From: Agreia sp. COWG
Lineage (GTDB): Bacteria; Actinomycetota; Actinomycetes; Actinomycetales; Microbacteriaceae
DNA: 64,000 nucleotides
Assembly: GCF_904528075.1 (NCBI RefSeq)
Contig: NZ_LR882035.1
Coordinates: 1-64,000 of the forward strand
Direction: 5' to 3'
A program made the position numbers and the translations under genes. Positions 19,835 to 29,888 of the stretch are shown here, one piece after another (position 1 is the stretch's first letter; each line of letters opens with the position of its first letter). Below the pieces are notes generated by a model. That model saw only the letters and a program-made list of their open reading frames with translations. It did no database searches and was not told where the DNA came from.

Positions 19835-21282
19835 TTACTCAGCACCGCCTCAAGTACTTGTTTTGCTATCGGCGCGGCGATGGAGTTGCCGGAGCCGGAT
19901 TGGTCTTTGCCGCCACCGTCTTCTACCACGACCGCGATGGCCACCCGAGGGTTGTCTGCGGGGGCGAAACCCGTGAACCAGAGAGTGTAAGGATCGCCCT
20001 CACCGTTCTCTGCCGTGCCTGTCTTACCGGCCACGCTGACCCCGTCTATTCTTGCATTACTCGCCGCGCCATTCTGGACTGCGGCCACCATGAACGTGGA
20101 TAGTGTCGAAGATGTTGTAGACGTGATCGGCTCCTCGAATTTCTCTGGCGTGAACTGCTGAAGCACACTCAGATCGGGTGCCGTGATCGACTCCACGAGG
20201 TTCGGTTTCATGATGGTTCCCTTGTTGGCGACTGCTGCCGAGAACATCGCCACCTGCAGCGGGGTGACTCGGTCTTCGTCTTGGCCGAATGACGACAGCG
20301 CGAGCTTGTCATCGGTCATGGGCGACCGGATGGTGCTCGGCTGCACCTCCATCGGAATGGAGAGCTGCTTCTGGAATCCGAAGGCCTTCGCCATGTCGAC
20401 CAGCTTGGTGTCGCCCATCTGAACGCCGAATTCGGCCATGGGGATGTTGCAGGACAGAACGAACGCGGTCTCGAGCGAGACGGTGTCGCCGCTGCCGCAC
20501 GTTCCGCCTCCGGCGTTCGACACCGTGTTGTTCGAGCCGGGCAGGGGGAAGCGGGCCAGGTTGGGCTGGGTGTCCGTCGCTGCGGTGCCGTTCTGCAGCG
20601 CGGCCGACGAGGTGACGATCTTGAATGTCGATCCCGGCGGATAAAGGTTGCCGTCGATCGACCTGTTGACGAGGGGGTCTCCGGGTGCATCGATGAGCGA
20701 CTGGTAGGTGTTGTCGACGGCGTCGCCGTCGTGCACGGCGAGAGTGTTCGGGTCGAAGGTGGGCTTCGACACCATGGCCAGGATGCGACCGCTCGAGGGT
20801 TCGATGGCAACGACGCTGCCCTTGAGATCGCCGAGGGCGTCCCAGGCGGCCTGCTGCACGACGGGGTCGATCGTGAGCTCTACCGAGGCGCCCTTCGGCT
20901 TCTGGCCGGTGATGATGCTGTTGATGCGCGCGAGGAATTGGGAGTCGGCGGTGCCCGAGAGGTAGTCGCCGAGCGAGTTCTCGATACCGGTGGAGCCCTG
21001 GCCGAGCGTGTAGTAGCCGGTGACCTGGCTATAGAGCTCGCCCTGAGGGTACGTTCGCTGGAACTTGTAATCGTCGTCGGAGGGCACGCTCATGGCCACC
21101 GGCTGCCCGTCGACGAGAATGGGCCCGCGCTCCGCGTCGTAGCTCGCGTACAACGCCCGGGTGTTGCGGGAGTCGGCCGCTAGCGCATCCGTCTGGAAGA
21201 ACTGGATGCTCGTGGTCGCCACGAACAGGGTGCCGAACATGATCAACACGACGACCGCCACGCGCTTGAGTTCTTTGTTCAT
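19831..21282 (-). CDS. pbpA: penicillin-binding protein A, class B transpeptidase
   Basis: It is a D,D-transpeptidase that crosslinks peptidoglycan at septum or wall. The 483-residue protein has an N-terminal membrane anchor (about 7-27), a dimerisation region, and a transpeptidase domain. That domain has Ser218-Thr-Phe-Lys221, Ser277-Cys-Asn279 and Lys420-Thr-Gly, the three active-site motifs. It has no PASTA domains, which matches PbpA rather than FtsI. The RodA/FtsW-type polymerase is encoded just upstream with a four-base gap, giving a cognate glycosyltransferase-transpeptidase pair. It is translationally coupled to pknA. Confidence 0.95.
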   Translation of the reverse strand: MNKELKRVAVVVLIMFGTLFVATTSIQFFQTDALAADSRNTRALYASYDAERGPILVDGQPVAMSVPSDDDYKFQRTYPQGELYSQVTGYYTLGQGSTGIENSLGDYLSGTADSQFLARINSIITGQKPKGASVELTIDPVVQQAAWDALGDLKGSVVAIEPSSGRILAMVSKPTFDPNTLAVHDGDAVDNTYQSLIDAPGDPLVNRSIDGNLYPPGSTFKIVTSSAALQNGTAATDTQPNLARFPLPGSNNTVSNAGGGTCGSGDTVSLETAFVLSCNIPMAEFGVQMGDTKLVDMAKAFGFQKQLSIPMEVQPSTIRSPMTDDKLALSSFGQDEDRVTPLQVAMFSAAVANKGTIMKPNLVESITAPDLSVLQQFTPEKFEEPITSTTSSTLSTFMVAAVQNGAASNARIDGVSVAGKTGTAENGEGDPYTLWFTGFAPADNPRVAIAVVVEDGGGKDQSGSGNSIAAPIAKQVLEAVLSK

Positions 21283-21286
21283 GGCT

Positions 21287-22660
21287 CTAGATCACCAGCC
21301 TTGGCTGGTTGCGCACTGTGTCGGATAGCCGCAGCAGCAGCGCGACGATGATCCAGTTCGCCATCAGGGAGGAACCGCCGGAAGCCAGGAACGGTGTGGT
21401 GAGACCTGTGAGCGGGATCACCCGGGTGACGCCGCCGATGACGACGAAGCACTGCAGGGCGATCACGAACGAGAGGCCGACACCGAGAAGGCGACCGAAG
21501 TCGTCGTGGCCGGCGAAGCTGATGCGCAATCCGCGCGCGATGAGAAGCAGGTAGAGGCACAGGATGGCGAACAGGCCCGCGAGGCCCAGCTCTTCTCCGA
21601 GCGCCGACACGATGAAGTCGCTCTGCGCGAGAGGGGTGATGTCGGGCCGACCCCGTCCGAGGCCCGTTCCGATGAGCCCGCCGTTGGCGAGGCCGAAGAT
21701 GCCCTGCACGAGTTGAAAGCTTCCACCGACATCGTCGTAGTTCTTCTGGCTGAACGGATCGAGCCAGGCGCTGAACCGGTCGTTGACGTAGGTGAGTGTC
21801 TGGCTCGCCACGAGGGCGCCGGCGAGGAACAGCCCGCCGCCCAGCAGGATCCAGCTCGTGCGGCCCGTGGCCACGTAGAGCATCACGACGAAGAGGCCGA
21901 AGTAGAGCAGCGCGGTGCCGAGGTCGCGCTGGAACACGATGACCGACATCGAGAGCGCCCAGATAACGAGGATGGGGCCCAGGTCGCGGCCACGGGGAAA
22001 GCGAATGCCCAAGACCTTTCGCCCCACGAGAGACAGGGTGTCGCGGCGTTCGACGAGATAGCCCGCGAAGAAGATCGCGAGCAGGATCTTGGCGATCTCG
22101 CCGGGCTGGAACGAGAACGGTCCGAGGTGGATCCAGACCCTCGCTCCATAGATCTCCTGCCCTATACCCGGCAGCATCGGCAGCAGCAGCAGGATGAAGG
22201 CCACGAACATGAACACGAAGGTGTAACGCTGCAGCACCCGGTGGTTGCGAATGACCACGATCACCGCGATGGCGCAGATGAGGGCGACGGCGCTCCACAC
22301 CACCTGCCGGATGGCCGTCGAATCCCAGCCCGTATCGCCGTTGATGAGGTCGACGTGGTAGATCACGGCGATGCCAATGCCGTTGAGGATCGAGGCGATC
22401 GGCAGGATGAACGGGTCGGCGTTGGGCGCGACGTAGCGCAGCGCGATGTGCATGCCGATCACGAGGATGGCGAGGCTGGCACCCAGGGTCACCACCGTGG
22501 TGTCGACCGTTCCAATGGCGCCGAGCTGCACGAGAACGACGGCCGACGCGTTGATACCGCAGGCGATCAGCAGCAGAAAGAGTTCGAGGTTGCGCAGCTT
22601 TTGGGGCACCCGGATGCGCCGGATTCCGCGCGTGGGATTGGCGAGGGGCGACGCCTCCAT
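21287..22660 (-). CDS. rodA: SEDS peptidoglycan polymerase RodA/FtsW
   Basis: SEDS proteins polymerise lipid II into glycan strands. The product is a polytopic membrane protein of 457 residues with about ten to twelve hydrophobic segments. SEDS landmarks include WIHLGPFSFQPGEIAKI, FQRDLGTALLYFG and, near the C-terminus, GGVTRVIPLTGLTTPFLASGG. I take the ATG at 22660, which has AGAGGA upstream. An in-frame TTG at 22690 overlapping pstP would add ten residues and cannot be excluded. RodA is preferred over FtsW because the partner is PbpA in the pstP-pkn operon. Confidence 0.94.
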   Translation of the reverse strand: MEASPLANPTRGIRRIRVPQKLRNLELFLLLIACGINASAVVLVQLGAIGTVDTTVVTLGASLAILVIGMHIALRYVAPNADPFILPIASILNGIGIAVIYHVDLINGDTGWDSTAIRQVVWSAVALICAIAVIVVIRNHRVLQRYTFVFMFVAFILLLLPMLPGIGQEIYGARVWIHLGPFSFQPGEIAKILLAIFFAGYLVERRDTLSLVGRKVLGIRFPRGRDLGPILVIWALSMSVIVFQRDLGTALLYFGLFVVMLYVATGRTSWILLGGGLFLAGALVASQTLTYVNDRFSAWLDPFSQKNYDDVGGSFQLVQGIFGLANGGLIGTGLGRGRPDITPLAQSDFIVSALGEELGLAGLFAILCLYLLLIARGLRISFAGHDDFGRLLGVGLSFVIALQCFVVIGGVTRVIPLTGLTTPFLASGGSSLMANWIIVALLLRLSDTVRNQPRLVI

Positions 22661-22682
22661 GACGGGACCCGATCCTCTCGCG

Positions 22683-24002
22683 TCAACCAACGGGTGCCGC
22701 CGGTGCGTCGGCCGCTGCCGGGGCGGCGGCGGGTGCAGGTGAGGGCGTCGGCGTGGGGGCGGGAGTGGTCTCGACCGCCTCGCCGAGCCGCTTCACGATG
22801 TCACGCGCGGCATCCACCGAATCGGCGTTGATGGTGTCTGACACCTGCTCTTGCGTGTACATGGGCAGGTCGTCGACCGAGATCTTGGTGACCTGGTAGA
22901 CCTCGCTGAGGGCGATGGGCCCCACGGTCTGCTGCACGCCGTGGTAGATGGCCACCTTGCCGTCGACGGCGCCGACGTAGTAACGGGTCTGCGTCCACTG
23001 GTAGCCGATGAAGGCGGTGGCGGCGAGGGCGAGCACAACGACGAGCAGCCCCGCGAGCCAGGCGGCCTTGCGGCGCCGCGACCGGCGCCGGTTCTCTTCG
23101 ATGAGCTCGTCGAGGTAGTCCTCGGACTCGGGCTCGAAATGGCTGGGGTCGCTCGGGCCGCGCTGGTGCAGGCGAAGGCCCGGGATGCGCGAGACACGCT
23201 TTCCGAGCGAGCCCTCGAAGGCGACGGGCTTGGACGCGGAGCCCACGGTGACCGGCTCGACGCCCTGCTCGTCGAACGAGCTGCTGATGTCGACGACGAC
23301 GATGGTGACGTTGTCGGGTGCGCCGCCGTCGAGCGCCTGCTTCACGAGGTCGGAGACGACCTCGGCGGGAGACATCTCGCTGGCGAGGGCCTCGGAGATG
23401 TGGTCGTTGTCGACCACGCCGGTGAGACCGTCGGAGCAGATCAGCCACCTGTCGCCGGGACGGGTGTCCATGACCTGCAGGTCGACATCCGGTGTCGAAT
23501 CGACGTCGCCGAGCACACGCATCAGAACCGATCGGCGCGGGTGGGTCTTGGCCTCTTCGGCGGTGATACGACCCGAGTCGACGAGACGCTGAACGAAGGT
23601 GTGGTCTGCGGTGATCTGGGTCAGGGCGCCGTCGCGAAAGCGGTAGACCCGCGAGTCGCCGATGTGGGCGAGCGCCACGCTGTGGCCGACCCTCACCAGG
23701 GCGGAGAGAGTGGTGCCCATGCCGGTGAGCTCTGGATGCTCGAACACGGTCTCGGCGAGAATGGCGTTGGCCGCGACGATCGCCTCCTGCAGGGCGAACT
23801 CGGCATCGACGGCCGAGCCGTACTCACCGTCGATCTCTCGCAGGCGGGTGATGGCCAGGGCGGAGGCGACGTCGCCGCCCGCGTGGCCGCCCATACCGTC
23901 GGCGACCGCGAACAGCGACTGGCCGGCGAACCCGGAATCCTGGTTGTTCGAGCGGATCTTGCCGACATGCGAGATGGCAGCGCTCGAGGTGACGAGGGCC
24001 AT
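22683..24002 (-). CDS. pstP: PP2C-type Ser/Thr phosphatase PstP
   Basis: PstP reverses phosphorylation by PknA and PknB. The 439-residue protein has a PP2C domain (about 5-235) with the metal-binding motifs RSNNQDS, VADGMGGHAGG, LLICSDGLTG-type (WLICSDGLTGVV) and GAPDNVTIVVV. A linker, a membrane segment (about 314-335) and an extracellular tail ending in an Ala/Pro/Thr-rich stretch follow, the known PstP layout. It sits three bases after fhaB in the operon. Confidence 0.95.
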   Translation of the reverse strand: MALVTSSAAISHVGKIRSNNQDSGFAGQSLFAVADGMGGHAGGDVASALAITRLREIDGEYGSAVDAEFALQEAIVAANAILAETVFEHPELTGMGTTLSALVRVGHSVALAHIGDSRVYRFRDGALTQITADHTFVQRLVDSGRITAEEAKTHPRRSVLMRVLGDVDSTPDVDLQVMDTRPGDRWLICSDGLTGVVDNDHISEALASEMSPAEVVSDLVKQALDGGAPDNVTIVVVDISSSFDEQGVEPVTVGSASKPVAFEGSLGKRVSRIPGLRLHQRGPSDPSHFEPESEDYLDELIEENRRRSRRRKAAWLAGLLVVVLALAATAFIGYQWTQTRYYVGAVDGKVAIYHGVQQTVGPIALSEVYQVTKISVDDLPMYTQEQVSDTINADSVDAARDIVKRLGEAVETTPAPTPTPSPAPAAAPAAADAPAAPVG

Positions 24003-24005
24003 GCC

Positions 24006-24578
24006 CTAACGCCGCAATTCGAAGGTGGAGGCGCCGATCTTGATGGGCGTATTGAGGGGAACGTTCACGGGTGACGTGACGCGCTTGCCGTCGAGGAAGG
24101 TTCCGTTCGTGGAGTCGAGATCCTGCAGCATCCACTCCTCGTTCCACACCATGAGCCGGGCGTGGTGCGTGGACGTATAGTCGTCGCGGATGACGACGCT
24201 CGAATCGGTGGAGCGGCCGATGGTGAGCGGCATGGTGCCGAGGGGGATCTCGGTGCCGCTCTTCGTGCCGGAGGTGATTGCGAGGCGAGTGGCGTTGCCC
24301 GTGGTCGCGCGCGGATGGGTTCCGGCAGACGAGCCCTCGAGCGGCGTGAAGACGGGCACCTTGGACTGCGGGAGCGGCTGTTTGGCCGGGGTGTTGGTGC
24401 TCACGGCGGCGGCGGGGGCCGCACCCGGGAAGCCGGCGGCGGCCGGCTGGCCATCCGGCAGCTTCTTGACGCGTCGGCCGAAGAGATCGCTGCGCATGGC
24501 GTAGACCACGACGAAGACGAAGATCCAGAGCAGAGCGAGAAACGCGAACTGAAGGATCAGGAGGGTGAGTTCACTCAA
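24006..24578 (-). CDS. fhaB: FHA-domain protein FhaB (FipA-like)
   Basis: The FHA domain binds phosphothreonine and connects the kinases to cell-wall and division targets. The 190-residue protein has an N-terminal membrane segment (about 5-27), a Pro/Ala linker, and a C-terminal FHA domain (about 100-188) with IGRSTDSSVV and TSTHHARL. The start is TTG at 24578, overlapping the fhaA stop (TTGA). No better start keeps the membrane anchor. In Mycobacterium the orthologue takes part in division under stress. Confidence 0.92.
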   Translation of the reverse strand: MSELTLLILQFAFLALLWIFVFVVVYAMRSDLFGRRVKKLPDGQPAAAGFPGAAPAAAVSTNTPAKQPLPQSKVPVFTPLEGSSAGTHPRATTGNATRLAITSGTKSGTEIPLGTMPLTIGRSTDSSVVIRDDYTSTHHARLMVWNEEWMLQDLDSTNGTFLDGKRVTSPVNVPLNTPIKIGASTFELRR

Positions 24579-25384
24579 CTCTGCTCCCTCCAGAAGCCGC
24601 CCGGATCGTGACGGGGACGGTCGGGCCGCGGAGGCAGGGGCTGTTGGCCGGGCTGAGCCGGCTGGCGGGCCGTGTTGTTCTGGCGCTGCGTGCGCAGATC
24701 GGCGAACTGGTCGACGGTGGACGACTGAGCGAGCACGCGGAACACGATGCGGGTGCGGCCGATCTGGATGACGGACTCCGGCTCGAGGGGAGCTTTCGAG
24801 ACGGGGGCGCCGTTCAGCTGCGATCCGTTGGTGGAGCCGAGGTCTTTGACCTGCGCGCGCTTGCCGTCCCAGAGGATCTCGACGTGTTTGCGGGAGGTGC
24901 CCGGATCGTCGATGGTGATGTCGGCATCGGAGCCTCGGCCGATGACCGTTCGCGACGAGGTGATGGGGTAGCGCTTGCCGGCCACATCGAGCACCGGGGT
25001 CCAGGTGACCTCGCCGGCCGCATTGGCCGACTCGATCTGAACGAGCCCGTCGGTGAGGCGGGGATTTTGCACGAGCTCGAGCGAGATGCCACCGGCGAAC
25101 TGGTAACCCTGCTGTTTGGCGTGGGTCTGCACGAACTGGATCAGATCGTCGTTGAGCGTGGGGCCGATCGCCAGCATGCGCTGGTAATCGCCGGGGCCGA
25201 CGATGACCCGAAAGCTGTTGGGCACGAGGATGCGGTCGCGCGAGATGACGGCGGCCTTGGTGTCAAGTTCACGGCGCAGAGCAGAGGTGATCTCGACCGG
25301 TGCCAGCCCCGAGCGGAAGGTCTTGGCGAAGGCGCCGTTGACGGCGCGTTCGAGACCTTTCTCGAAGTTGTCCAGCAGTCCCAC
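24575..25384 (-). CDS. fhaA: DUF3662/FHA-domain protein FhaA
   Basis: FhaA is a cytoplasmic adaptor. In mycobacteria it binds phosphorylated MviN and affects wall synthesis. From the GTG at 25384 the protein is 269 residues, starting GLLDNFEKGLERAV as is usual. An N-terminal DUF3662 domain (about 1-120) is followed by an FHA domain (about 140-225) with IGRGSDADITI, TSRKHVEI and DLGSTNGSQLNG, then a Pro/Gln/Arg-rich tail. GGGAGA lies upstream of the start. It is the first gene of the seven-gene operon, so the main promoter should lie in 25385-25500. Confidence 0.93.
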   Translation of the reverse strand: MGLLDNFEKGLERAVNGAFAKTFRSGLAPVEITSALRRELDTKAAVISRDRILVPNSFRVIVGPGDYQRMLAIGPTLNDDLIQFVQTHAKQQGYQFAGGISLELVQNPRLTDGLVQIESANAAGEVTWTPVLDVAGKRYPITSSRTVIGRGSDADITIDDPGTSRKHVEILWDGKRAQVKDLGSTNGSQLNGAPVSKAPLEPESVIQIGRTRIVFRVLAQSSTVDQFADLRTQRQNNTARQPAQPGQQPLPPRPDRPRHDPGGFWREQS

Positions 25385-25636
25385 GTGTCTCCCAAATCTG
25401 CGTGCGGTGGCGTATGCGGTCACCGGGTGCCTGGTCGGCGGTTTCGGCGCGCACGCCGAAGGTCGGGCGGCGACGCACAGGATGATGTTACTTGTCTAGC
25501 GTGAAAATGCCCCCACCCGGGGTTCCGAGGCCGCAGAAAGCGGCGTTTTCGGAGCATCGGGGAGCTCTATTCGTGGGGTGTCGGCGGTGCATCAATTTTC
25601 TCGCGCGCGCATCCTCGTGCTAATCTCTCTAAGTTC

Positions 25637-25720
25637 GCGCGAGTGGCGGAATTGGCAGACGCGCTGGCTTCAGGTGCCAGTGCTCGAAAGGGCGTGGGGG
25701 TTCAAGTCCCCCCTCGCGCA
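25637..25720 (+). tRNA. leuT: tRNA-Leu (CAG)
   Basis: The 84-base cloverleaf with long variable arm has acceptor arms GCGCGAG and CTCGCGC, anticodon stem CTGGC/GCCAG around CAG at 25671-25673, a class II variable arm, and GTTCAAGTC in the T loop. The 252 bases before it separate it from the divergent fhaA operon. I see no gene there. Confidence 0.96.
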
Positions 25721-25903
25721 CGCGGACAACATGAAGGCCGGATGGGGATGACTCCCTATCCGGCCTTTTCTGTTCGTGTCGTGACACATGTCACGCCGTC
25801 TCGTGACACCGCGGCACTTCTCTTGCAGGGCGGCCGGTTGATTGGCTGGTCTCACACCCGGAGGCGCGCATTGTGCGCCTGGTACGAACGAGAGACGAGC
25901 GCC

Positions 25904-26842
25904 ATGCGTAAACCCCTGAAGATAGGTCTGATCACAGCGGGCGTGATCGTCGCCATTCCGGTGCTTCTGCTCGGCACAACGGCCGCGGTGAACGCCGTCG
26001 CCACGCGCGCCGAGGCATCCGAGATCACGAGCTACGGGCAACTCGTGCCCGTCGACGGAAAGAACATGAACGTCGTCGTCACCGGAGCGGGCAGCGAGAC
26101 CATCGTGCTGCTGCCCGGTCTCGGCACGGCCGCTCCCGGTCTCGACTTCGAGCCCCTGATCGCCGAGCTCTCGCCCCGGTACCGGGTCGTCGCCGTGGAA
26201 CCCTTCGGCACAGGCCTGAGCGATGCGACCGACACCGAGCGCACCGCGGAGAACATCAGCCGAGAGGTGCACGGAGCGCTGCAGGAGCTGGGCATCGACC
26301 GCTACGTGCTGATGGGCCATTCGATCGCGGGCATCTATGCCCTCGAATACAGCCAGCTGTACGCGAACGAGCTGATCGCGTTCGTCGGTATAGACAGCAG
26401 CGTTCCCGACCAGCCCGGCTGGGACGAGCCGATCCCGACCGACGCGCTCGTCGCCGTGAACGGCCTGGGCATCACCCGCCTGCTGTCGTCGTTGGCAGAC
26501 GACCCATACAAGGGGCTCCCGTACGACGCGAAGACGGTGAAGCAGATGAGCCTGCTCACCACCAAGAACGCCGCCGCGCCCACCATGGTGAACGAGATGA
26601 AGAACACCCCGTCGAACTTCGCCTCGGTCAGCGGAAAGACGTTTCCGAAAGATCTGCCGCTGCTGCTGTTCGTTCGCGCCGATGACACCGATGTGGATGG
26701 CTGGCTCGACCTGCACGAGCAGCAGGCTGCAAGCGTCGACAACGGGCGAGTAATCACTCTTCGCGGCGAGCACTACCTTCACCACACCCTGTCGCCCCAG
26801 ATCGTCGAAGACACGTCGGCTTTTCTCGCGGCTCTGCCGTGA
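25904..26842 (+). CDS. membrane-anchored alpha/beta hydrolase
   Basis: An N-terminal membrane segment (about 6-28) with no lipobox suggests a protein anchored outside the cytoplasm. An alpha/beta hydrolase domain follows. Ser140 in GHSIAG is the nucleophile, the PGLGTAAPG turn near 71-79 carries the oxyanion region, and a His-rich EHYLHH near 289-294 holds the catalytic histidine. The 312-residue length is typical. The substrate cannot be told. The start at 25904 has GAGAGA upstream. The frame is open back through tRNA-Leu, so earlier starts are rejected. It is a single gene, not an obvious operon member. Confidence 0.82.
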   Translation: MRKPLKIGLITAGVIVAIPVLLLGTTAAVNAVATRAEASEITSYGQLVPVDGKNMNVVVTGAGSETIVLLPGLGTAAPGLDFEPLIAELSPRYRVVAVEPFGTGLSDATDTERTAENISREVHGALQELGIDRYVLMGHSIAGIYALEYSQLYANELIAFVGIDSSVPDQPGWDEPIPTDALVAVNGLGITRLLSSLADDPYKGLPYDAKTVKQMSLLTTKNAAAPTMVNEMKNTPSNFASVSGKTFPKDLPLLLFVRADDTDVDGWLDLHEQQAASVDNGRVITLRGEHYLHHTLSPQIVEDTSAFLAALP

Positions 26843-26964
26843 GCACGAATATGATCGCCAACCAGCAACTTCGGGGGTGGATGCGGTAGAACTTGGTGTG
26901 TTCGCTCCCATGATCGGGATCTGTCGGCGAGCGATACGGGGCCATGACTTGGTGGGGGTCAACG

Positions 26965-27531
26965 ATGAAGGTGGACTGGATCGTCACGGAGGTCGTGCGA
27001 GACGATGTCGAGCACACTGCCCTCTACGTTCTGAGAAACCAGGGCGAGTTGCACACGGCCACGATCGAGGCGCGACCGGAGTACGAGTCCGTTGCGGTGA
27101 CCGACGACGACGTACCCCGATCCGGCTGGATCCGCTACTCGGTGACCTGGTCGCGCTCCGGAGCGACGTACCCGGGCCAGTTCAACTCCCTGTCGCTGTC
27201 GTACCTGGTCTCGATGGTGTCGGAGTGGGAGGCTCGAGCGGCGGGCATCCCGGCGGTGCGCCAGCAGATCTCAGACCTCGCCGCGGCCACCGACCGGCTG
27301 CACTTCGCGGCGATCGAGAACGTGCACTGGGGTGTGCCCATCACAGAACAGCGGTTGCAGAGCGCCTCAGACGCCTACGAGTCGTCGGTGCGCCACATGA
27401 ACGAGCACCTCGACCGCTTCATGGCTCTGCGACCGAAAGACACCAAAGACACGGCGGGCTCGGCGCCGTCGCTCGATCCGATCAGGGCCGACGTGCTCAT
27501 GGCATCGATCGGCCGCGGCCCGTTCCGCTAG
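26965..27531 (+). CDS. hypothetical protein
   Basis: I recognise no family. The 188-residue product has no signal peptide or membrane segment. The N-terminal half (about 1-75) looks beta-rich, the C-terminal half (80-165) helical. It contains several Trp residues and an AIENVHWGVPITEQRL segment. I prefer the ATG at 26965, which follows GGTGGGGG by six bases. An in-frame ATG at 26944 would add seven residues. It converges with nadE with a single base between the stop codons, so transcripts must overlap. Confidence 0.65.
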   Translation: MKVDWIVTEVVRDDVEHTALYVLRNQGELHTATIEARPEYESVAVTDDDVPRSGWIRYSVTWSRSGATYPGQFNSLSLSYLVSMVSEWEARAAGIPAVRQQISDLAAATDRLHFAAIENVHWGVPITEQRLQSASDAYESSVRHMNEHLDRFMALRPKDTKDTAGSAPSLDPIRADVLMASIGRGPFR

Positions 27532-27532
27532 C

Positions 27533-28354
27533 TCAACGCCACCAGCCGTCGCTCGGGTCGACCGGCAGGGTGCGCTTGTGCGCGGTGGCGTCGTAGCGCG
27601 CGACGATCGCCTCGGCCGTTGCGTCGGACACCTCTTTGCCCTCGAGGAAGTCGTCGATATCGGAGTACGACAGCCCGAGGTTCGCCTCGTCGGTCTGTCC
27701 GGGGGTGCCGTCGAGCAGATCTGCCGTCGGGGCCTTGAGGTAGAGCCGTTCCGGCGCCTGCAGGGCCTCGAGAAGGGCGCGGCCCTGGCGCTTGGTGAGA
27801 CCGGACAGGGGCAGGATGTCGGCGCCGCCGTCGCCGAACTTGGTGAAGAAGCCCGTCACGGCCTCGGCCGCGTGGTCGGTTCCCACCACGAGCAGGCCGA
27901 GGTCGCCGGCGATCGCGTACTGCGCGACCATGCGGGCCCGAGCCTTGACGTTGCCCTTGTTGAAGTCCGAGATCGGCGAACCGATCGCATCCCTGTATTC
28001 GGCCGCGATGCCGTCGACGCCGCGCTTGATATCGAACGTGACCACGCGCTCGGGCTTGATGAAGCCGAGGGCGAGCTGCGCATCGTCTTCGTCGGCCTGC
28101 ACGCCGTAGGGAAGTCTGACGGCGACGAACGTCGCGTCGACTCCCTCGGCCTTCAGCCTCTCGATCGCCAACTGGCAGAGCCGACCGGCGAGCGACGAGT
28201 CCTGGCCGCCGCTGATGCCCAGAACGAGTCCCTTGGCGCCCGTGCGCTTCAGATAGTCGACGAGGAACGCCGTTCGACGCTCGACCTCTGAAGCCGGGTC
28301 GATCGTGGGCAGAACGGTGAGGGCATCGACGATGCGGGCCTGGTCTTCGCGCAT
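27533..28354 (-). CDS. nadE: ammonia-dependent NAD synthetase
   Basis: It makes NAD from nicotinate adenine dinucleotide, ATP and ammonia, the last step of NAD synthesis. The 273-residue protein has the PP-loop SGGQDSS at 48-54 and the conserved [19 protein letters not shown] region. It lacks a glutaminase domain, so it belongs to the short ammonia-using type. The ATG at 28354 gives the usual N-terminus. The open frame upstream is Arg-rich shadow sequence. Confidence 0.96.
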   Translation of the reverse strand: MREDQARIVDALTVLPTIDPASEVERRTAFLVDYLKRTGAKGLVLGISGGQDSSLAGRLCQLAIERLKAEGVDATFVAVRLPYGVQADEDDAQLALGFIKPERVVTFDIKRGVDGIAAEYRDAIGSPISDFNKGNVKARARMVAQYAIAGDLGLLVVGTDHAAEAVTGFFTKFGDGGADILPLSGLTKRQGRALLEALQAPERLYLKAPTADLLDGTPGQTDEANLGLSYSDIDDFLEGKEVSDATAEAIVARYDATAHKRTLPVDPSDGWWR

Positions 28355-28364
28355 GACGCTAACG

Positions 28365-28799
28365 CTACGCCGGTTCGCTCGGCGGCGGGGGCGTTGCGGC
28401 GGTTGCGGGCGCCGACCCTGCGCTCGCCGCCGACTCGGCGAGGTAGACGGACTGGCCCGTCGCACCGGCCTCGCCGCGGCCGAGGGGTATGGCGAAGACA
28501 GCGGTTCCGTAGGCGCACACCTCTGTCCAGTTGGTACCCATCTCGGAGGTGTCGAAGCGCATGGCGACGATGGCGTTAGCGCCCTTGGCCTGGGCCTCGG
28601 TGACCATGCGGTGCATCACCTCCTGGCGGCTCTCGTAGAGCGCCTTCGTCATCTCGGGCAGCTCGCCGCCGCCCAGCGAGCGGAAGCTCGCGGTGAACTG
28701 TGCACCGATATTGCGCGAACGCACGGTGAGCCCCATCACCTCGCCGAAGACGGCATCGATGCGATGCCCTGGAATCTCATTGCTCGTTACCACGATCAT
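28365..28799 (-). CDS. YbjQ/UPF0145 family protein
   Basis: This small soluble protein of 144 residues has a YbjQ domain (about 1-107). Typical features are the start [26 protein letters not shown] and [13 protein letters not shown]. Family members form pentamers and are sometimes called heavy-metal-binding, without firm proof. The last 35 residues are a low-complexity Ala/Ser/Pro tail, longer than usual. It ends 11 bases before the nadE start, and the two may be cotranscribed. Confidence 0.88.
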   Translation of the reverse strand: MIVVTSNEIPGHRIDAVFGEVMGLTVRSRNIGAQFTASFRSLGGGELPEMTKALYESRQEVMHRMVTEAQAKGANAIVAMRFDTSEMGTNWTEVCAYGTAVFAIPLGRGEAGATGQSVYLAESAASAGSAPATAATPPPPSEPA

Positions 28800-28846
28800 G
28801 GCTCGATGCTAACGCCGCACACCTCGCGGGCGGGTACCTTTTTGCT

Positions 28847-29710
28847 ATGAGTTCGCACCCTGCCGTCTTGTTCCTTGTCAGCGCCGACACCGGATGCGTG
28901 CAGGTCGATCCCGAAGACCCGCACGTGTTCGTGACCGATCTGGGCGTGACCCGCGGCGACGGCATCTTCGAGACGATCAGCGTGTGTAACGGACGGCCTC
29001 AGGCGCTCGAGCCGCACCTGGCGCGCTTCGCGCGCTCTGCACGCCTGCTCGACCTGCCGGAGCCCGACCTCGCGCTCTATCGCCGGGCCGTGCTTGCCGC
29101 GATCGAGGCGCATGACGACGTGCCGGAGCTCTTCGTGAAGACGGTGATGACCCGGGGCATCGAGGGCACGGGCGTGGCCACCGGGTGGGCGTACGCCACC
29201 GAGGCGGGCGATTTCGCGGCGGCCCGCACCGCGGGCATCCGGGTGGTGACCCTCGATCGTGGCCTCAGGCACGACGTCGCCCAGACGTCGCCGTGGCTGC
29301 TGCAGGGAGCGAAGACGCTCTCGTATGCGGTGAACAGGGCGGCCCTGCGCGAGGCCTCGCGGCGCGACGCCGACGATGTGATCTTCACCTCGAGTGACGG
29401 TTTTGTGCTCGAGGGACCGACGGCGAATGTGATTCTGCGCCTCGGAGACCGGCTGGTGACGCCGCGCACCGACCAGGGAATTCTGGCGGGCACGACGCAG
29501 GCGAGCGTGTTCGAGTTCGCGGAGTCGATCGGGCTGCAGACGGAGTATGCGGTGCTGCCGGTGGCTGCGCTGGCCGAGGCCGACGCGCTGTGGCTGGTGT
29601 CGAGTGTGCGCCAGGCGGCTCCGGTGAACAGCCTCGACGGCATCTCGCGGCAGGTCGATGGGGAGCTGACGCGGCGCATGACGGAGTTTCTGCTGGGGCG
29701 CACGGAGTAG
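28847..29710 (+). CDS. pabC: aminotransferase class IV, aminodeoxychorismate lyase-like
   Basis: This is a PLP enzyme of fold type IV. The 287-residue protein has RGDGIFETI near 36-44, the PLP lysine Lys156 in QGAKTLSYAVNR, and the phosphate-binding LEGPTANV segment. The likely reaction is conversion of aminodeoxychorismate to p-aminobenzoate and pyruvate, but D-amino-acid or branched-chain transaminases share the fold. PabC is preferred because of length and the RGDGIFET motif. There is no clear Shine-Dalgarno, so translation may be leaderless. Confidence 0.78.
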   Translation: MSSHPAVLFLVSADTGCVQVDPEDPHVFVTDLGVTRGDGIFETISVCNGRPQALEPHLARFARSARLLDLPEPDLALYRRAVLAAIEAHDDVPELFVKTVMTRGIEGTGVATGWAYATEAGDFAAARTAGIRVVTLDRGLRHDVAQTSPWLLQGAKTLSYAVNRAALREASRRDADDVIFTSSDGFVLEGPTANVILRLGDRLVTPRTDQGILAGTTQASVFEFAESIGLQTEYAVLPVAALAEADALWLVSSVRQAAPVNSLDGISRQVDGELTRRMTEFLLGRTE

Positions 29711-29888
29711 CTGACGGCGCAGTGTGTCGGCGCCGGAGTACGCCCGGGGGAGTGCTCGAGATGTCTCCCCGAGGCGGATTCTCTTCGCGGCAGATCGGAG
29801 GAATATCTCCTTCAGCGGCCAGAACGGCCGCCTCCCCGGCCCGGCGACACAGCCCTCCCGGGGCCGACGATCCCAGGACGGACACATC

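Noticed and set aside
21506..22831. 441-codon plus-strand frame opposite rodA
   Set aside because: It is antisense to a well-supported SEDS gene, with charged low-complexity composition and no motifs.
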